A DNA stretch of 64,000 nt from Gammaproteobacteria bacterium (lineage in GTDB: Bacteria; Pseudomonadota; Gammaproteobacteria; Steroidobacterales; Steroidobacteraceae): NCBI GenBank assembly GCA_021323735.1, contig JAJPKM010000010.1, positions 1-64,000 of the forward strand, given 5' to 3'. A program made the translations under genes and the position numbers. The notes beneath the pieces are model-generated. The model was not told the origin of the DNA, ran no database searches, and saw nothing but the letters and a program-made list of their open reading frames with translations. Positions 50,808 to 60,527 of the stretch are shown here, one piece after another. Numbering within the stretch: position 1 is the stretch's first letter; every line of letters starts with the position of its first letter.

Positions 50808-52453
50808 TCGATTCGTGGCCTCGAGGACCTCAATCTCACGAACAGCAAGATGGCCGCGATCATCTGCAAGCCCCCAAACCATGGGTATTGCGTGGTTTGG
50901 GCCAGCCAAATCAACCCGGACAGCCACAGCGCTCCCGCGGCTATCGCCGTGTCGCGCCGCGCGGCCGCGAAGCGGATCTCGGTGCGCAATTCCGCCATCC
51001 TGACATCGACGGCGGGTGCGCTGCCCTGCGCAGCCGCGTGTACGGCGGCCTGCAAGATCTGCGGTATCTGGCGCAGAGTCATGAGCGCATCGGGCAAATG
51101 GGTGCGAACTTCCTTCAGGATGGTGCGTGGATGGGTGCGCCGGCGCATCCACTCGCGCAACACCGGCTGTGCGGTCTTCCAGAGGTCGAGCTCGGGATAC
51201 AACTGTCTGCCCAAGCCTTCGATGTTGAACAGGGTTTTTTGCAGCAGAATGAGCTGCGGCTGGACGCGCATGTCGAAACGCCGAGCGGTTTCGAACAGCC
51301 GCAGCAACACCTGCGCGAAGGAGATCTCCTTCAACGGTTTGTTGTAGATGGGCTCGCACACGGTGCGCACCGCCGACTCCAGTTCATCGACCCGTGTGCC
51401 CTTGGGCACCCAGCCGCTCTCGATATGCAGCCGGGCAATCCGGCCGTAATCGCGGTTGAAGAAAGCCATGAAGTTTTCGGCAAGATAGTGCTGGTCCCGG
51501 GGCTGCAAGGTGCCGACGATGCCGAAATCGATCGCCGCGTAGCGCGGATTTTTCGGGTCGTCGATCTGAACGAAGATATTGCCGGGATGCATATCGGCAT
51601 GGAAGAAATTGTCGCGGAACACCTGCGTGAAGAATATCTCGACGCCGTTCTCGGCGAGTTTGGCAATGTCGGTGCCGCGGGCCTTGAGCTCCTCGATCTG
51701 GCTGACGATGACCCCGTGGATGCGCTCCATGACCATGACATTCTGGCGGCAATAGTCCCAATGGATTTGCGGGACGTAGAGCAGCGATGAGCCGGCAAAA
51801 TTGCGTTTCAGCTGGGCGGCGTTGCCCGCTTCGCGCATCAAGTCCAGCTCATCGGTCACCGTCTTGCGGTATTCGCGTACCACCTCGATCGGCCTGACCC
51901 GCCGCGCTTCGACCCAATACTCGTCGGCAAGTTCGGCGAGCGCATCCAGCACATCGAGGTCCAGGTCGATGATCTCGCGCATCCCCGGACGCAGCACTTT
52001 GACGACGACCTCGGCGCCGTTCTTCAATGTCGCCGCATGCACCTGCGCGATGGAGGCGGCGGCCAGAGGGTTGGGGTCGAAGTCGGCAAATAACTCGAGA
52101 AGGGGCTTGCCGAATGTTCCTTCGATCATCGCGATGGCGATGTCGCCGGAAAACGGCGGCACGTTGTCCTGCAGCTTCGCCAATTCATCGGCAATGTCCA
52201 CCGGCAGCAGATCGCGGCGTGTCGAGAGGGCCTGACCAAACTTCACGAAGATCGGGCCCAGTTCCTCGAAGGCCAGACGCAGCCGCTGCCCCCGCGTACC
52301 TCCGATACGCCGCTGGAACCAAGTCCAAGGCGAGAACAAATACAAATAGCGCAGCGGGCGGTACATATGCGTCGCGCGCACGAACTCATCGAGCCGATGC
52401 CGCACCAGTGCGCGCTGTATCCGAAGCAGCCGCAAAAGCACCCGCGGGCGCAT
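50804..52453 (-). CDS. ubiB: Ubiquinone biosynthesis ATPase/kinase-like protein UbiB
   Basis: A 549-residue ADCK/UbiB protein of usual length. The KxGQ motif (FVKFGQALSTRRDLLP), alanine-rich loop (PLAAASIAQVHAA), VVVKVLRPG with the ATP lysine, HADMHPGNIFV and the metal-binding IDFGIVG are all present; two C-terminal transmembrane helices (TAIAAGALWLSGLIWLA; FGGLQMIAAILLFVRL) anchor it. It supports ubiquinone assembly at the membrane. The start at 52453 shares one base with the ubiJ stop. Confidence 0.95.
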   Translation of the reverse strand: MRPRVLLRLLRIQRALVRHRLDEFVRATHMYRPLRYLYLFSPWTWFQRRIGGTRGQRLRLAFEELGPIFVKFGQALSTRRDLLPVDIADELAKLQDNVPPFSGDIAIAMIEGTFGKPLLELFADFDPNPLAAASIAQVHAATLKNGAEVVVKVLRPGMREIIDLDLDVLDALAELADEYWVEARRVRPIEVVREYRKTVTDELDLMREAGNAAQLKRNFAGSSLLYVPQIHWDYCRQNVMVMERIHGVIVSQIEELKARGTDIAKLAENGVEIFFTQVFRDNFFHADMHPGNIFVQIDDPKNPRYAAIDFGIVGTLQPRDQHYLAENFMAFFNRDYGRIARLHIESGWVPKGTRVDELESAVRTVCEPIYNKPLKEISFAQVLLRLFETARRFDMRVQPQLILLQKTLFNIEGLGRQLYPELDLWKTAQPVLREWMRRRTHPRTILKEVRTHLPDALMTLRQIPQILQAAVHAAAQGSAPAVDVRMAELRTEIRFAAARRDTAIAAGALWLSGLIWLAQTTQYPWFGGLQMIAAILLFVRLRSSRPRIE

Positions 52454-53067
52454 CAGGGCGTGTCCTTCAGGCGCTGCTCGATGTTCCTGAAACGTGCCTC
52501 GAGGCGATCGACGCCTTCGCGCAGACCCTCGACGCCGCGCAGGAACTCCTCGACCTCGGTCTTCGTGGCCAGATCGCGGCCTTCCTCTTGCAGGTATTCG
52601 GCAATGTTCTCGCCGGCGGTGCGCCTTGCGCGCCGCGCCCAAGCCCTCACGCTCTTGGCCAATTGGGACAGATGGCGCGCCGGCAGATCGCCCACCCAGC
52701 GCGACAGTTCTTCCTCCAAATCCGGACGCGCGGCCGTGAACAGTTCGCGATACAAGTTGGCGATTTCGGCGTCGCCTCGAATCCCCACCGCGGCTCGCGC
52801 TTGGACGGAAGATGCTCCACCCTTGAGCATTTGCAGCAGCGCCGGCGCCGATCCCGAGATGTGAGCATCCGCCGGCGTGTCATCGCCACCGGTCAATGCA
52901 AGACGGCCGGCGAAGCACGAGGCCCGCACGCGGGTGATACCGTCGACGTCGACCTGCAGGCTGGTGCCCTCGAGGCGCCGGGTGAGCGACGCCGCTTGGG
53001 TCGATGAGGCGATGTTTCGATTGAAGGCGGCTTCGGCCGAAGCCAACCAGGCAGAGGTGGCGGGCAT
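52453..53067 (-). CDS. ubiJ: Ubiquinone biosynthesis accessory factor UbiJ (SCP2 domain)
   Basis: A 204-residue SCP2-like protein. The N-terminal lipid-binding domain (SLQVDVDGITRVRASCFAGR, then ADAHISGSAPALLQMLKGGA) is followed by a helical C-terminus (EYLQEEGRDLATKTEVEEFL and a final coiled coil). UbiJ binds ubiquinone intermediates in the soluble Ubi complex. Position between ubiE and ubiB is diagnostic; it overlaps both by one base. Confidence 0.9.
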   Translation of the reverse strand: MPATSAWLASAEAAFNRNIASSTQAASLTRRLEGTSLQVDVDGITRVRASCFAGRLALTGGDDTPADAHISGSAPALLQMLKGGASSVQARAAVGIRGDAEIANLYRELFTAARPDLEEELSRWVGDLPARHLSQLAKSVRAWARRARRTAGENIAEYLQEEGRDLATKTEVEEFLRGVEGLREGVDRLEARFRNIEQRLKDTP

Positions 53068-53819
53068 CAGATTTTGTAGCCGCGATGTACGGCGACGATG
53101 CCGCCGCTCAAGTTGTGGTAACGCACTTGCGCGAAGCCTGCTTGCCGCAGCATATCGAGCAGGGTCTCTTGATCGGGATGCATGCGGATGGATTCCGCCA
53201 GGTAGCGGTAGGCGTCGGCGTCGCGCGCGACCAGCCTTCCCAGGAGCGGCAGCACTTTGAACGAGTACGCGTCGTAAAGCGGTTTCAGGCCCGGAGCCAC
53301 CGGCGTGGAGAACTCCAAGACCAACAGCTGGCCGCCCGGCTTGAGCACGCGATACATGGATTTGAGCGCAGCGGCCTTGTCGGTGACATTGCGCAGACCG
53401 AAGCCGATGGTCACGCAATCGAAGGCGTTATCCTCGAAGGGCAGCCGCTCGGCATCGGCGACGATGCACTCCACGTTGCCCACATGGCCCGCATCGAGCA
53501 GGCGATCACGGCCGATGTCCAGCATGGCCGGATTCACATCGGACAGCACCACCCGCCCTCCCTTGCCGACTTGCTCGAGCAATCCGGCAGCGAGGTCTCC
53601 GGTGCCCCCGGCCACGTCCAAGGCGCCCTGGCCGGGACGCAATCCGGTCAAGGACAGGGTGAAGTGCTTCCAGAGGCGATGCGCGCCGAACGACATCAAA
53701 TCGTTCATGACGTCGTAATGGCCGGCCACGGAAGCGAAGACCGAGCGCACGCGAGCTGCCTTGTCGGCCACCGCCACCTTTTCGAAGCCAAAATCTACGG
53801 TGCGATCGGGGTCAGCCAT
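53067..53819 (-). CDS. ubiE: Bifunctional demethylmenaquinone/2-methoxy-6-polyprenyl-1,4-benzoquinol methyltransferase
   Basis: A 250-residue C-methyltransferase of quinone synthesis. The N-terminus [20 protein letters not shown] and [22 protein letters not shown] motif [26 protein letters not shown] and the C-terminal [15 protein letters not shown] are strongly UbiE-like. The start at 53819 is chosen; the 34-codon extension upstream has no family match. It stands 71 bp after DUF971 and is coupled to ubiJ. Confidence 0.96.
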   Translation of the reverse strand: MADPDRTVDFGFEKVAVADKAARVRSVFASVAGHYDVMNDLMSFGAHRLWKHFTLSLTGLRPGQGALDVAGGTGDLAAGLLEQVGKGGRVVLSDVNPAMLDIGRDRLLDAGHVGNVECIVADAERLPFEDNAFDCVTIGFGLRNVTDKAAALKSMYRVLKPGGQLLVLEFSTPVAPGLKPLYDAYSFKVLPLLGRLVARDADAYRYLAESIRMHPDQETLLDMLRQAGFAQVRYHNLSGGIVAVHRGYKI

Positions 53820-53868
53820 GGGGTTCCCTAAAATCCTAAGGGGACATTGTAGCCGACTGGCGCACCCA

Positions 53869-53895
53869 CCTAGCGGCGCCACGGCGCAGGCTAGG
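53869..53895. terminator. Hairpin at the DUF971 stop
   Basis: CCTAGC and GCTAGG arms with inner CGCC/GGCG pairs form a near-perfect stem over the DUF971 stop codon in the 71-bp gap before ubiE. No T-run follows, so readthrough to ubiE is likely; it may stabilise an RNA end. Confidence 0.3.
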
Positions 53896-54256
53896 GTTTG
53901 GATTCGCGGTGTTCCGCGCAACGCTCAAGGTAGCGGGCCCAATTCGCCTTCAGGTCCCGGCCCAGCTGGTACAGGACGCTCCAGGAGTAGAGGCCGGTGT
54001 TGTGGCCGTCGTCGAAGAACAGGCGCAGGGCATAATTTCCGACAGGCTCTACGCGGCTGACGGCCACATTCTCCTTGCCGAGCTGCAGCGTGCCCTCGCC
54101 GCCGCCATGGCCTCGGACCTCCGCGGAGGGGGAAAAAACCCGCAAGTACTCGAAGGGTAGTTCGAAATGAGACCCGTCGTCGAAGTGCACTTCGAGCAGC
54201 CTTGAACCGGTGCGCAGCTTGATGTCCGTGGGTTGCGGCGCATGGGCGGTGTTCAC
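53891..54256 (-). CDS. DUF971 (GBBH-like N-terminal domain) protein
   Basis: A 121-residue protein with the DUF971 fold: [60 protein letters not shown] and [10 protein letters not shown]. Proteins with this domain bind Zn or partner with Fe-S and HslVU-linked genes; the precise role is unsettled. The GTG start overlaps the hslU stop (GTGA), so they are co-translated. The same hslVU-DUF971-ubiE order occurs in Pseudomonas-like genomes. Confidence 0.87.
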   Translation of the reverse strand: MNTAHAPQPTDIKLRTGSRLLEVHFDDGSHFELPFEYLRVFSPSAEVRGHGGGEGTLQLGKENVAVSRVEPVGNYALRLFFDDGHNTGLYSWSVLYQLGRDLKANWARYLERCAEHRESKP

Positions 54257-55581
54257 AGGATGTACCGCGACAAATCCTGATCCTTGGCCAATTCTCCCAA
54301 ATTGCCCTCGACGTACTCGCGATTGATGAGCACGCTCGAGCCGTTGCGATCGGCGGCATCGAAGGACACGTTCTCGAGCAGGCGCTCCATCACCGTATGC
54401 AACCGCCGCGCGCCGATATTTTCCGTGCGCTCGTTGACTTCGAAAGCCACTTCGGCGAGCCGCTGCACGCCGGAATCCGCGAACTCCAGGGTCACCCCTT
54501 CGGTGGCCATCAGCGCGCAGTACTGCCGGCACAACGATGCGTCCGGCTCGGTCAGGATGCGGACGAAATCCCCCACCACCAGGGGTTCGAGTTCCACTCG
54601 AATGGGCAGCCGGCCCTGCAATTCAGGGATCAGGTCCGACGGCTTCGACATATGAAATGCGCCGGACGCGATGAACAGCACATGATCCGTCTTGACGGTG
54701 CCGTACTTGGTGTTCACGGTGCAGCCTTCCACCAAGGGCAGCAGGTCGCGCTGCACACCCTCGCGCGACACGTCCGCACCCATGGTTTCCTGGCGGCGCG
54801 CGATCTTGTCGATTTCGTCGATGAACACGATGCCGTTCTGCTCGGCATTCTCGACCGCACGCAGCTTCAACTCTTCCTCGTTGATCATCTTGGCCGCTTC
54901 CTCGTCCACCAAGAGCTTCAATGCCTCCTTGATCTTGAGTTTGCGCGGCCGCGTGCGCCCGCCCCCCAGATTCTGGAACATGCCCTGCAATTGCTGGGTC
55001 ATTTCCTCCATGCCCGGAGGGGCCATGATTTCCACGCCGACCGGCAGGGAGCGGACTTCGATTTCGATCTCCCGATCGTCCAGCTGGCCTTCGCGCAGCA
55101 TTTTTCGAAAGCGCTGCCGCGTGTCGTTGTCCTTCGCGCCGGTGTCGGCGGTAAATCCCGCCTGGGCGCGGGGCAACAGGATGTCCAGCACCCGGTCCTC
55201 GGCGCTGTCGGCAGCCCGATGGCGCACCTTCGCCATTTCCTCTTCCCGGGTCATTTTCACGGAGATCTCGACAAGATCGCGGACGATCGAGTCGACTTCA
55301 CGGCCGACGTAGCCCACTTCGGTGAATTTCGTGGCCTCGACCTTGATGAACGGCGCCTTGGCGAGCCTTGCCAGTCTGCGGGCGATCTCGGTCTTGCCCA
55401 CGCCGGTGGGGCCGATCATCAGGATGTTTTTCGGGGTGATTTCCGGGCGCAGGGTTTCTGCGACCTGCTGCCGCCGCCAGCGATTGCGCAGCGCAATCGC
55501 CACCGCACGTTTCGCAGCCTTTTGGCCGACGATGTGCTTGTCGAGTTCCTCGACGATTTCCCGCGGCGTCATCTGCGACAT
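54253..55581 (-). CDS. hslU: HslU, ATPase subunit of the HslVU protease
   Basis: A 442-residue AAA+ unfoldase. Walker [18 protein letters not shown], pore-loop region [11 protein letters not shown], the I-domain insertion (~110-240, [20 protein letters not shown]), Walker [12 protein letters not shown], sensor [15 protein letters not shown], and the C-terminal DQDLSRYIL tail that activates HslV. It begins 16 bp after hslV. Confidence 0.97.
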   Translation of the reverse strand: MSQMTPREIVEELDKHIVGQKAAKRAVAIALRNRWRRQQVAETLRPEITPKNILMIGPTGVGKTEIARRLARLAKAPFIKVEATKFTEVGYVGREVDSIVRDLVEISVKMTREEEMAKVRHRAADSAEDRVLDILLPRAQAGFTADTGAKDNDTRQRFRKMLREGQLDDREIEIEVRSLPVGVEIMAPPGMEEMTQQLQGMFQNLGGGRTRPRKLKIKEALKLLVDEEAAKMINEEELKLRAVENAEQNGIVFIDEIDKIARRQETMGADVSREGVQRDLLPLVEGCTVNTKYGTVKTDHVLFIASGAFHMSKPSDLIPELQGRLPIRVELEPLVVGDFVRILTEPDASLCRQYCALMATEGVTLEFADSGVQRLAEVAFEVNERTENIGARRLHTVMERLLENVSFDAADRNGSSVLINREYVEGNLGELAKDQDLSRYIL

Positions 55582-55597
55582 CAGGAGCTTCTTCTCA

Positions 55598-56137
55598 CTA
55601 GAGTTCTTCGATCGTCAGATTGCGATTCGTGTAAATGCAGATGTCCGCCGCGATATTCAGCGATCGTTCAACGATGTCGCGCGCGCCCAAGTCGCCTTGC
55701 ATGAAGGCCAGCGCGGCGGCTTGCGCAAAGCCACCGCCGGAACCGATGGCGATCAAATCATACTCCGGCTCGATCACATCGCCGGTGCCCGAAATGACGT
55801 AGGTGCTTTCGGTGTCCGCCACGCACAGCAGGGCTTCCAGCCGCCGCAGATTGCGGTCACTGCGCCAATCCTTGGCCAGCTCAATGGCCGCGCGGGTCAG
55901 ATTGCCGAATTTCTCCAGCTTGCCCTCAAAGCGCTCGAATAGGGTGAAGGCATCCGCCGTGCCGCCGGCAAAGCCGGCCAGCACTTTGCCGCCATACAGG
56001 CGGCGGACCTTGCGGGCGTTGGATTTCATCACGCTTTGTCCCAGCGTCACTTGTCCATCGCCGCCGACCGCAACGCGGCCGTTCCGGCGCACCGCCAAGA
56101 TGGTGGTGCCATAGATGCGATCGGGATCGTGATTCAT
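55598..56137 (-). CDS. hslV: HslV, peptidase subunit of the HslVU protease
   Basis: A 179-residue Ntn-hydrolase. The catalytic Thr follows a ten-residue extension ([10 protein letters not shown] before [10 protein letters not shown]), unlike E. coli HslV where it follows Met directly; removal of this short propeptide would be needed. [40 protein letters not shown] and [15 protein letters not shown] are conserved. The ATG at 56137 is the likely start; one at 56176 overlaps the xerC stop. Confidence 0.94.
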   Translation of the reverse strand: MNHDPDRIYGTTILAVRRNGRVAVGGDGQVTLGQSVMKSNARKVRRLYGGKVLAGFAGGTADAFTLFERFEGKLEKFGNLTRAAIELAKDWRSDRNLRRLEALLCVADTESTYVISGTGDVIEPEYDLIAIGSGGGFAQAAALAFMQGDLGARDIVERSLNIAADICIYTNRNLTIEEL

Positions 56138-56172
56138 GGGTTCCTGGTACGGTGGGGTCGTTCGCGGCGGTT

Positions 56173-57105
56173 TCAAGCCGGGCGGGGTCGACGCCGGGCG
56201 CGCGGGTGAGCCTCATCGTAGACGCTTGCGAGATGCTGAAAATCCAGGTGCGTGTACACCTGTGTGGTGCTGATGGCGGCGTGACCCAGCAGTTCCTGCA
56301 CGCCGCGCAAGTCGCCGCTGGATTCCAGCAGGTGAGTGGCAAAGGAATGGCGGAACATGTGCGGGTGCACGTGCATCGAGAGGCCCTGGCGGCGTGCCCA
56401 GGTGCTCACCCGCAGCTGTACCGCTCTGACCGACAGAGGCCGACCCGTTTTTCCGACAAATAGGGGACCTTCCGGCCGAGCGGCGACACCCGGCTTGTTC
56501 GGCGCCCATGCCGTGCGCTGGGCCAGCCATTTTTCCAAGGCATCGATGGCGTGGCGGCCGATGGGGACGATCCGCGTCTTATGTCCTTTGCCGAGCACGC
56601 GCACCGTCCGATCGGCAAGATCGACGGCCGCTATGTCGAGTCCGACCAGCTCGCTCAGCCTCAAGCCTGAGGAATAGAACAGCTCCATCATCGCTTTGTC
56701 GCGCGCCGAGACAGAATCATCCACGCGAAAGTCCAGCAGTCGGCCCATTTGGTCCGTATCCAACGTGGCCGGCAAACGCTTCTTGGGTTTAGGCGCGCGC
56801 ACCTCGAGCGCGGGATTGTTCTTGGTTTGTCCTTCGCGCATGAGATATTCGTAGAAGGACCGCGCGGCCGAGAGGCGCCGCTGAATGCTGCGCGGAGCGA
56901 TGCCGGCGGTGTGTTCGCCGGCGGCAAAGGCGCGGACTTGAAAATTATTCAATGCACTCCAGCGCCGCACATCCCGACGAGCGCAGAATGCCGCCAGCCT
57001 GGAAAGATCATGGCGATAGGCCGCGAGCGTGTGATCGCTCATGCGCCGCTCGAACTTCAAGTGCGCCAGAAATCGCTCGATCCACTCGCGTTCGGGGCCG
57101 CGCAC
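56173..57105 (-). CDS. xerC: Tyrosine recombinase XerC
   Basis: A 310-residue site-specific recombinase resolving chromosome dimers at dif with XerD. The N-terminal SAM-like domain ([20 protein letters not shown]) precedes a catalytic domain with Arg ([14 protein letters not shown]), Lys (VLGKGHKTR), HxxR ([13 protein letters not shown]), His (LLGHAAIS) and Tyr ([10 protein letters not shown]). It lies 9 bp after DUF484, the conserved dapF-DUF484-xerC order, so it is the housekeeping XerC and not a mobile-element integrase. Confidence 0.95.
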   Translation of the reverse strand: MRGPEREWIERFLAHLKFERRMSDHTLAAYRHDLSRLAAFCARRDVRRWSALNNFQVRAFAAGEHTAGIAPRSIQRRLSAARSFYEYLMREGQTKNNPALEVRAPKPKKRLPATLDTDQMGRLLDFRVDDSVSARDKAMMELFYSSGLRLSELVGLDIAAVDLADRTVRVLGKGHKTRIVPIGRHAIDALEKWLAQRTAWAPNKPGVAARPEGPLFVGKTGRPLSVRAVQLRVSTWARRQGLSMHVHPHMFRHSFATHLLESSGDLRGVQELLGHAAISTTQVYTHLDFQHLASVYDEAHPRARRRPRPA

Positions 57106-57114
57106 TGACTGCCT

Positions 57115-57822
57115 TCAGCGAGTCAGGGCGTAGGTCACTAATTCGCCGATGCGCAGCAGGAATTCGGTGCTCATGCCGGGATGGAAGCGCTCCGCATCGC
57201 TGGCGCCGATCGCCAAAATGCCGAGCGCGCCGCCTCGGCCCAGCGGGGCGAGCGCCACCGAGCCGATCGCAACCGACTCGCCTCCGAACAAATAGTCGCG
57301 CTGGGCATCGCGGACCTGGCCGCAACGAGGTTTGCCCGAGGTCAACAGGGATTCGAAGGGCTTCATCTGCTCGTCGGCCGCGGTGGCGACGCGTAAAAAC
57401 CGGCCCATATCCGGTTCCAGGGCACGCGCTTCCTCGATGAACAACACGAGGACCGAATGCATCGCGTCGAAATCCTCGCGCAGCGAAGTCTCGATGGCGG
57501 CGATGGATTCCGGCAAGGTCCGCGTGCGAATCAGTCTTTGGCTCAGGCGGTGTATGCGGTCTGCCAGCGTGTCATTGGCGCGCGCCACATCGACCAACTC
57601 CTTCAGCTTGCGCTCGAGCGACTGATTGCGCTCGCGCAGCACCTCCACCTGGCGCTCGACCAGGCTCACCGTGGCGGCGGCGTCGCGCATATGCGGCAAG
57701 CGCAGCTTGGTCAGCAGCTGCGAATTGCGTTCGAAGAAATCCGGAAAGTTTTGCAGATAGTCCGCGACACTGCTGTCATTGAGGACATCCTGTTTGATCC
57801 CGCGCGCGTGACTCGTTGTCAT
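57115..57822 (-). CDS. DUF484 family protein
   Basis: A 235-residue GAF-like DUF484 protein. The N-terminal VADYLQNFPDFFERNSQLLT, a coiled coil (SLVERQVEVLRERNQSLERK) and the C-terminal GAF-type sheet (SVALAPLGRGGALGILAIGA, SDAERFHPGMSTEFL) match the family found between dapF and xerC. Function unknown. The ATG overlaps the dapF stop (ATGA); the frame extended to 58422 is out of phase with dapF. Confidence 0.9.
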   Translation of the reverse strand: MTTSHARGIKQDVLNDSSVADYLQNFPDFFERNSQLLTKLRLPHMRDAAATVSLVERQVEVLRERNQSLERKLKELVDVARANDTLADRIHRLSQRLIRTRTLPESIAAIETSLREDFDAMHSVLVLFIEEARALEPDMGRFLRVATAADEQMKPFESLLTSGKPRCGQVRDAQRDYLFGGESVAIGSVALAPLGRGGALGILAIGASDAERFHPGMSTEFLLRIGELVTYALTR

Positions 57823-58649
57823 TGTATGGCTCCCGTGAATCGCGTTAAATCGATAGAACCTATGAAGACCGTGGTCGCAGGTCCGGTAAGCCAGATGTGC
57901 TGGCCCGGTCCCTCCCAAGAAACCAGGGCGGAGCCGCCCGGCAAGTCCACCCGCACCTGGCCGTCGAGAGCTCCCTGCCGCCGGCCGAGGGCGGCCGCCG
58001 CGCACGCGCCGGTGCCGCAGGCCAGGGTTTCGCCCGCTCCGCGTTCGAACACACGCAGCCGGATATGCGTGCGGCTGACGATTTGCATGAAGCCCACATT
58101 GGTGCGGTTCGGAAAGTGCGGGTGCCGCTCGATGTCGGGCCCCAGCTGCGCGACCGGGGCGCTGTCGATCTCGGGCACCTGCAGCACCACGTGGGGGTTG
58201 CCCAGCGATAACCCGCACATCGCGACTTCCTGACCCGCGACGTCCAGCGAAAAACGCAGCGGCTCGGCGAACGCCGGAATGCCCATGTCCACCGACACCA
58301 GTCCATCGTCGCGGACGCGTGCGCGCACCGCGCCTCCGCGGCTGCCCATGAGGAGATCGCGGCCCAACTCCGGCGCGCGCGCATACATCAGTGCGGCGAC
58401 ACAGCGAGCGCCATTGCCGCATTGCTCGACCTCGATGCCGTCGGAGTTGAATACACGGTAGAAGACGCAGGCAGCGGCATCGCGGGGCGATTCCAGCATC
58501 AGCGCCTGATCGAAGCCCACGCCGGTGTGGCGATCTGCCAGGGCGCGAAGCGTCCGTTCATCGAGGTGAGCGTCGGCGGCGAGGGCGGCGGCGTCGAATA
58601 CCAGGAAATCGTTGCCGAGACCATGCATCTTGAGGAACTCGATGCGCAT
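57819..58649 (-). CDS. dapF: Diaminopimelate epimerase
   Basis: A 276-residue PLP-independent epimerase converting LL- to meso-diaminopimelate for lysine and peptidoglycan. FLKMHGLGNDFLVFD, the first catalytic Cys in EQCGNGARCVA and the second in LACGTGACAAAA are intact. The ATG at 58649 (MRIEFLKMHGLGN) fits the family start; an in-frame ATG at 58661 has no better ribosome site. First gene of the ten-gene reverse run. Confidence 0.96.
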   Translation of the reverse strand: MRIEFLKMHGLGNDFLVFDAAALAADAHLDERTLRALADRHTGVGFDQALMLESPRDAAACVFYRVFNSDGIEVEQCGNGARCVAALMYARAPELGRDLLMGSRGGAVRARVRDDGLVSVDMGIPAFAEPLRFSLDVAGQEVAMCGLSLGNPHVVLQVPEIDSAPVAQLGPDIERHPHFPNRTNVGFMQIVSRTHIRLRVFERGAGETLACGTGACAAAALGRRQGALDGQVRVDLPGGSALVSWEGPGQHIWLTGPATTVFIGSIDLTRFTGAIQ

Positions 58650-58745
58650 GCCGGGAAGCATAGCCGATGCGGCAATTTTCCGCTCGGGGGTTGCGTAATG
58701 CGCATCGAAAGCTCTACCTTACCGGCCCAACAAGGATGGGGGATT

Positions 58746-59390
58746 ATGCGTCACGTAATGGTCTTGAATGCGAAGGGCGGGTGCGGCAAGAGCACGCTCA
58801 GCACGAACATCGCCGTGTTCTTCGCCCGCGACGGGCACAACGTCTGCATCGCGGACTATGATCCACAACGCTCCAGTCTCGATTGGCTCGCCATGCGGCC
58901 CGCGGATTTGCCCGCCATCAGCGGAGCCGCCGCTTTTGATGATGGGTTGCGGAGCGTTCCACGCAATACCGATGTATTGGTGATCGATGCCCCGGCTCGG
59001 GTGCACGGCACCGAACTCAATGAGCTGGTGCGCCGCGCCGAGACCATCATCGTACCGGTGCTGCCCTCGAGCATCGACATGAAGGCGTGCGGCCACTTCA
59101 TGGCTGAATTGCTCGAAATCGGCAAGGTGTCGCGCAAGCAGGCGCGTTTGGCGGTGGTCGCCAATCGGGTGCGCGAGCATACGCTGGTGTTCGAAGAACT
59201 CGATCAGTATCTCTCCAAGCTCAAGGTCCCGTACCTCGGGGCGTTGCGCGAGGCGCAAAACTATGTGCGTGCTTATTCGAGGGGCATGGGTGTGTTGGAA
59301 CTGCCCGAATATCTGGCGTGGTCCGATTGGAAGCAATGGGAAGCCATCGCCGAATGGCTCGACAGCAAGCGCAGCCGGCCGCCCACCTAG
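58746..59390 (+). CDS. ParA/MinD-superfamily ATPase
   Basis: A 214-residue deviant Walker ATPase: MVLNAKGGCGKSTLSTNIAV (Walker A), IADYDPQRSSLDWLAMRP (switch I), VLVIDAPARVHGTELNELVR (Walker B). No ParB, parS or chemotaxis gene is adjacent, so it is an orphan positioning ATPase rather than a plasmid or chromosome ParA pair. The ATG at 58746 is preceded by GGGGG; the frame open to 58422 crosses divergent dapF. The end, SDWKQWEAIAEWLDSKR, resembles a small family of orphan ParA proteins. Confidence 0.85.
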   Translation: MRHVMVLNAKGGCGKSTLSTNIAVFFARDGHNVCIADYDPQRSSLDWLAMRPADLPAISGAAAFDDGLRSVPRNTDVLVIDAPARVHGTELNELVRRAETIIVPVLPSSIDMKACGHFMAELLEIGKVSRKQARLAVVANRVREHTLVFEELDQYLSKLKVPYLGALREAQNYVRAYSRGMGVLELPEYLAWSDWKQWEAIAEWLDSKRSRPPT

Positions 59391-59418
59391 AAGGCATCTG
59401 CGACAGATTTCCGGAGGG

Positions 59419-59491
59419 TTGGCTCCTGCCGCCGTGAGACGTCGTGCGCATCAGGTTTGGCTCCTGCCACCGCGTGAAATGCCGTGCACAT
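59419..59491 (+). repeat. Imperfect 38-bp tandem duplication before the oxidoreductase start
   Basis: TTGGCTCCTGCC at 59419 recurs at 59457. Each copy continues with a CCG-GTGA-type spacer and ends CGTGCGCATC or CGTGCACATT. The second copy contains the GTG start codon of the next gene; the first contains a matching GTG. Confidence 0.6.
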
Positions 59492-60527
59492 TCGTCTAGC
59501 CAATTCCGGCAGCAGCTTCGGTGCCTCGGCCGATCAGCCGCTGCTCGATGCGGCACGCGATGCTGCGTTCAACTTGCCGCACAGCTGCCAAAGCGGCAAT
59601 TGCGGTGCCTGCAAGGCGCGGCTCGTACGCGGTGAAATCCACTATCCCCGTGGGACGCCGCTCGGCCTCTCCGCAGCCGAAGTCGCCGAGGGCCTGATCC
59701 TGTTGTGCCAAGCCTGCGCACGCAGCGACCTAGTGCTCGAGACTTTCGAGATTCGCGCCGCCGACTCCGGTGCACCAAGGCGCTTGCCCTGCCGCATCGA
59801 GCGCAGGGCGCGCCTGTCGGCCGATGTCATGGGTTTGTACTTGCGCCTGCCGATTGCCGAGGATTTTCGCTTCGCGCCCGGGCAATACATCGACATCCTG
59901 CTGCCCGGCGACCGGCGCCGCAGCTTCTCCATCGCATCGCCGCCGCATGACTCGCGGCCGCTGGAGCTGCATGTGCGGCACGTGCCCGGCGGAGAGTTCA
60001 CGGACCCGCTGTTCCACGACCTGCTTGGCTCGCTGCTGCTGATCGAAGGTCCGTTGGGAACGTTCGCATACCGCCCGCATGCCGGCCGGGCACCGCCCAT
60101 GCTGCTCATCGGCGGGGGTACGGGAATCGCCCCGTTGCTCTGCATTCTGCGGCATGTCATCGACCAGGGCATCGAACGGGACATGCGGCTCTACTGGGGA
60201 GTGCGCGCCGAAACCGACCTGTATGCGCAGACCACCATCGACGCGTTGAGCCGCCGCGCGGCTGGCTTGAAGTACGCACCGGTCCTATCAGAGGCGAGTG
60301 CAGGCTGGCGCGGACTCACCGGCTGGGTGCATGAGGCAGCTCTGGAGGGCATCGACGATCTCGCATCCTACGAGGTGTATGCCGCGGGGCCGCCGGCGAT
60401 GATCGAGGCGCTGCAGGGCGCCTATGCGGTGCGCGGGGTTTCGATGGAACGGCTGTACTGCGATTCATTCGACTATGCGGAGGATACGCTGGTGCGCCAG
60501 CGGATGAGCGCCGCCACCAAATCTTGA
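59484..60527 (+). CDS. 2Fe-2S/FAD/NAD(P)H oxidoreductase (CDP-6-deoxyglucoseen reductase- or FNR-like)
   Basis: A 347-residue electron-transfer reductase. An N-terminal plant-type ferredoxin domain has CQSGNCGAC and LLCQAC ligands; the middle FAD domain has RRSFSIASPP; the C-terminal NAD(P) domain has LLIGGGTGIAPLL, YEVYAAGPPAMIEA and YCDSFDYAED. The layout matches phenol-hydroxylase and AscD-type reductases; proteins in this group in Xanthomonas-like genomes are named CDP-6-deoxy-delta-3,4-glucoseen reductase. No oxygenase partner is nearby. GTG start. The last 55 bp overlap convergent hemD. Confidence 0.85.
   Translation: MHIRLANSGSSFGASADQPLLDAARDAAFNLPHSCQSGNCGACKARLVRGEIHYPRGTPLGLSAAEVAEGLILLCQACARSDLVLETFEIRAADSGAPRRLPCRIERRARLSADVMGLYLRLPIAEDFRFAPGQYIDILLPGDRRRSFSIASPPHDSRPLELHVRHVPGGEFTDPLFHDLLGSLLLIEGPLGTFAYRPHAGRAPPMLLIGGGTGIAPLLCILRHVIDQGIERDMRLYWGVRAETDLYAQTTIDALSRRAAGLKYAPVLSEASAGWRGLTGWVHEAALEGIDDLASYEVYAAGPPAMIEALQGAYAVRGVSMERLYCDSFDYAEDTLVRQRMSAATKS

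Noticed and set aside
56173-57105. Integrase of a mobile element
   Set aside because: The recombinase is in the conserved dapF-DUF484-xerC position and is the chromosomal XerC.
58746-59390. Plasmid or chromosome partition ParA
   Set aside because: No ParB gene or parS-like repeats were found; treated as an orphan ParA-family ATPase.
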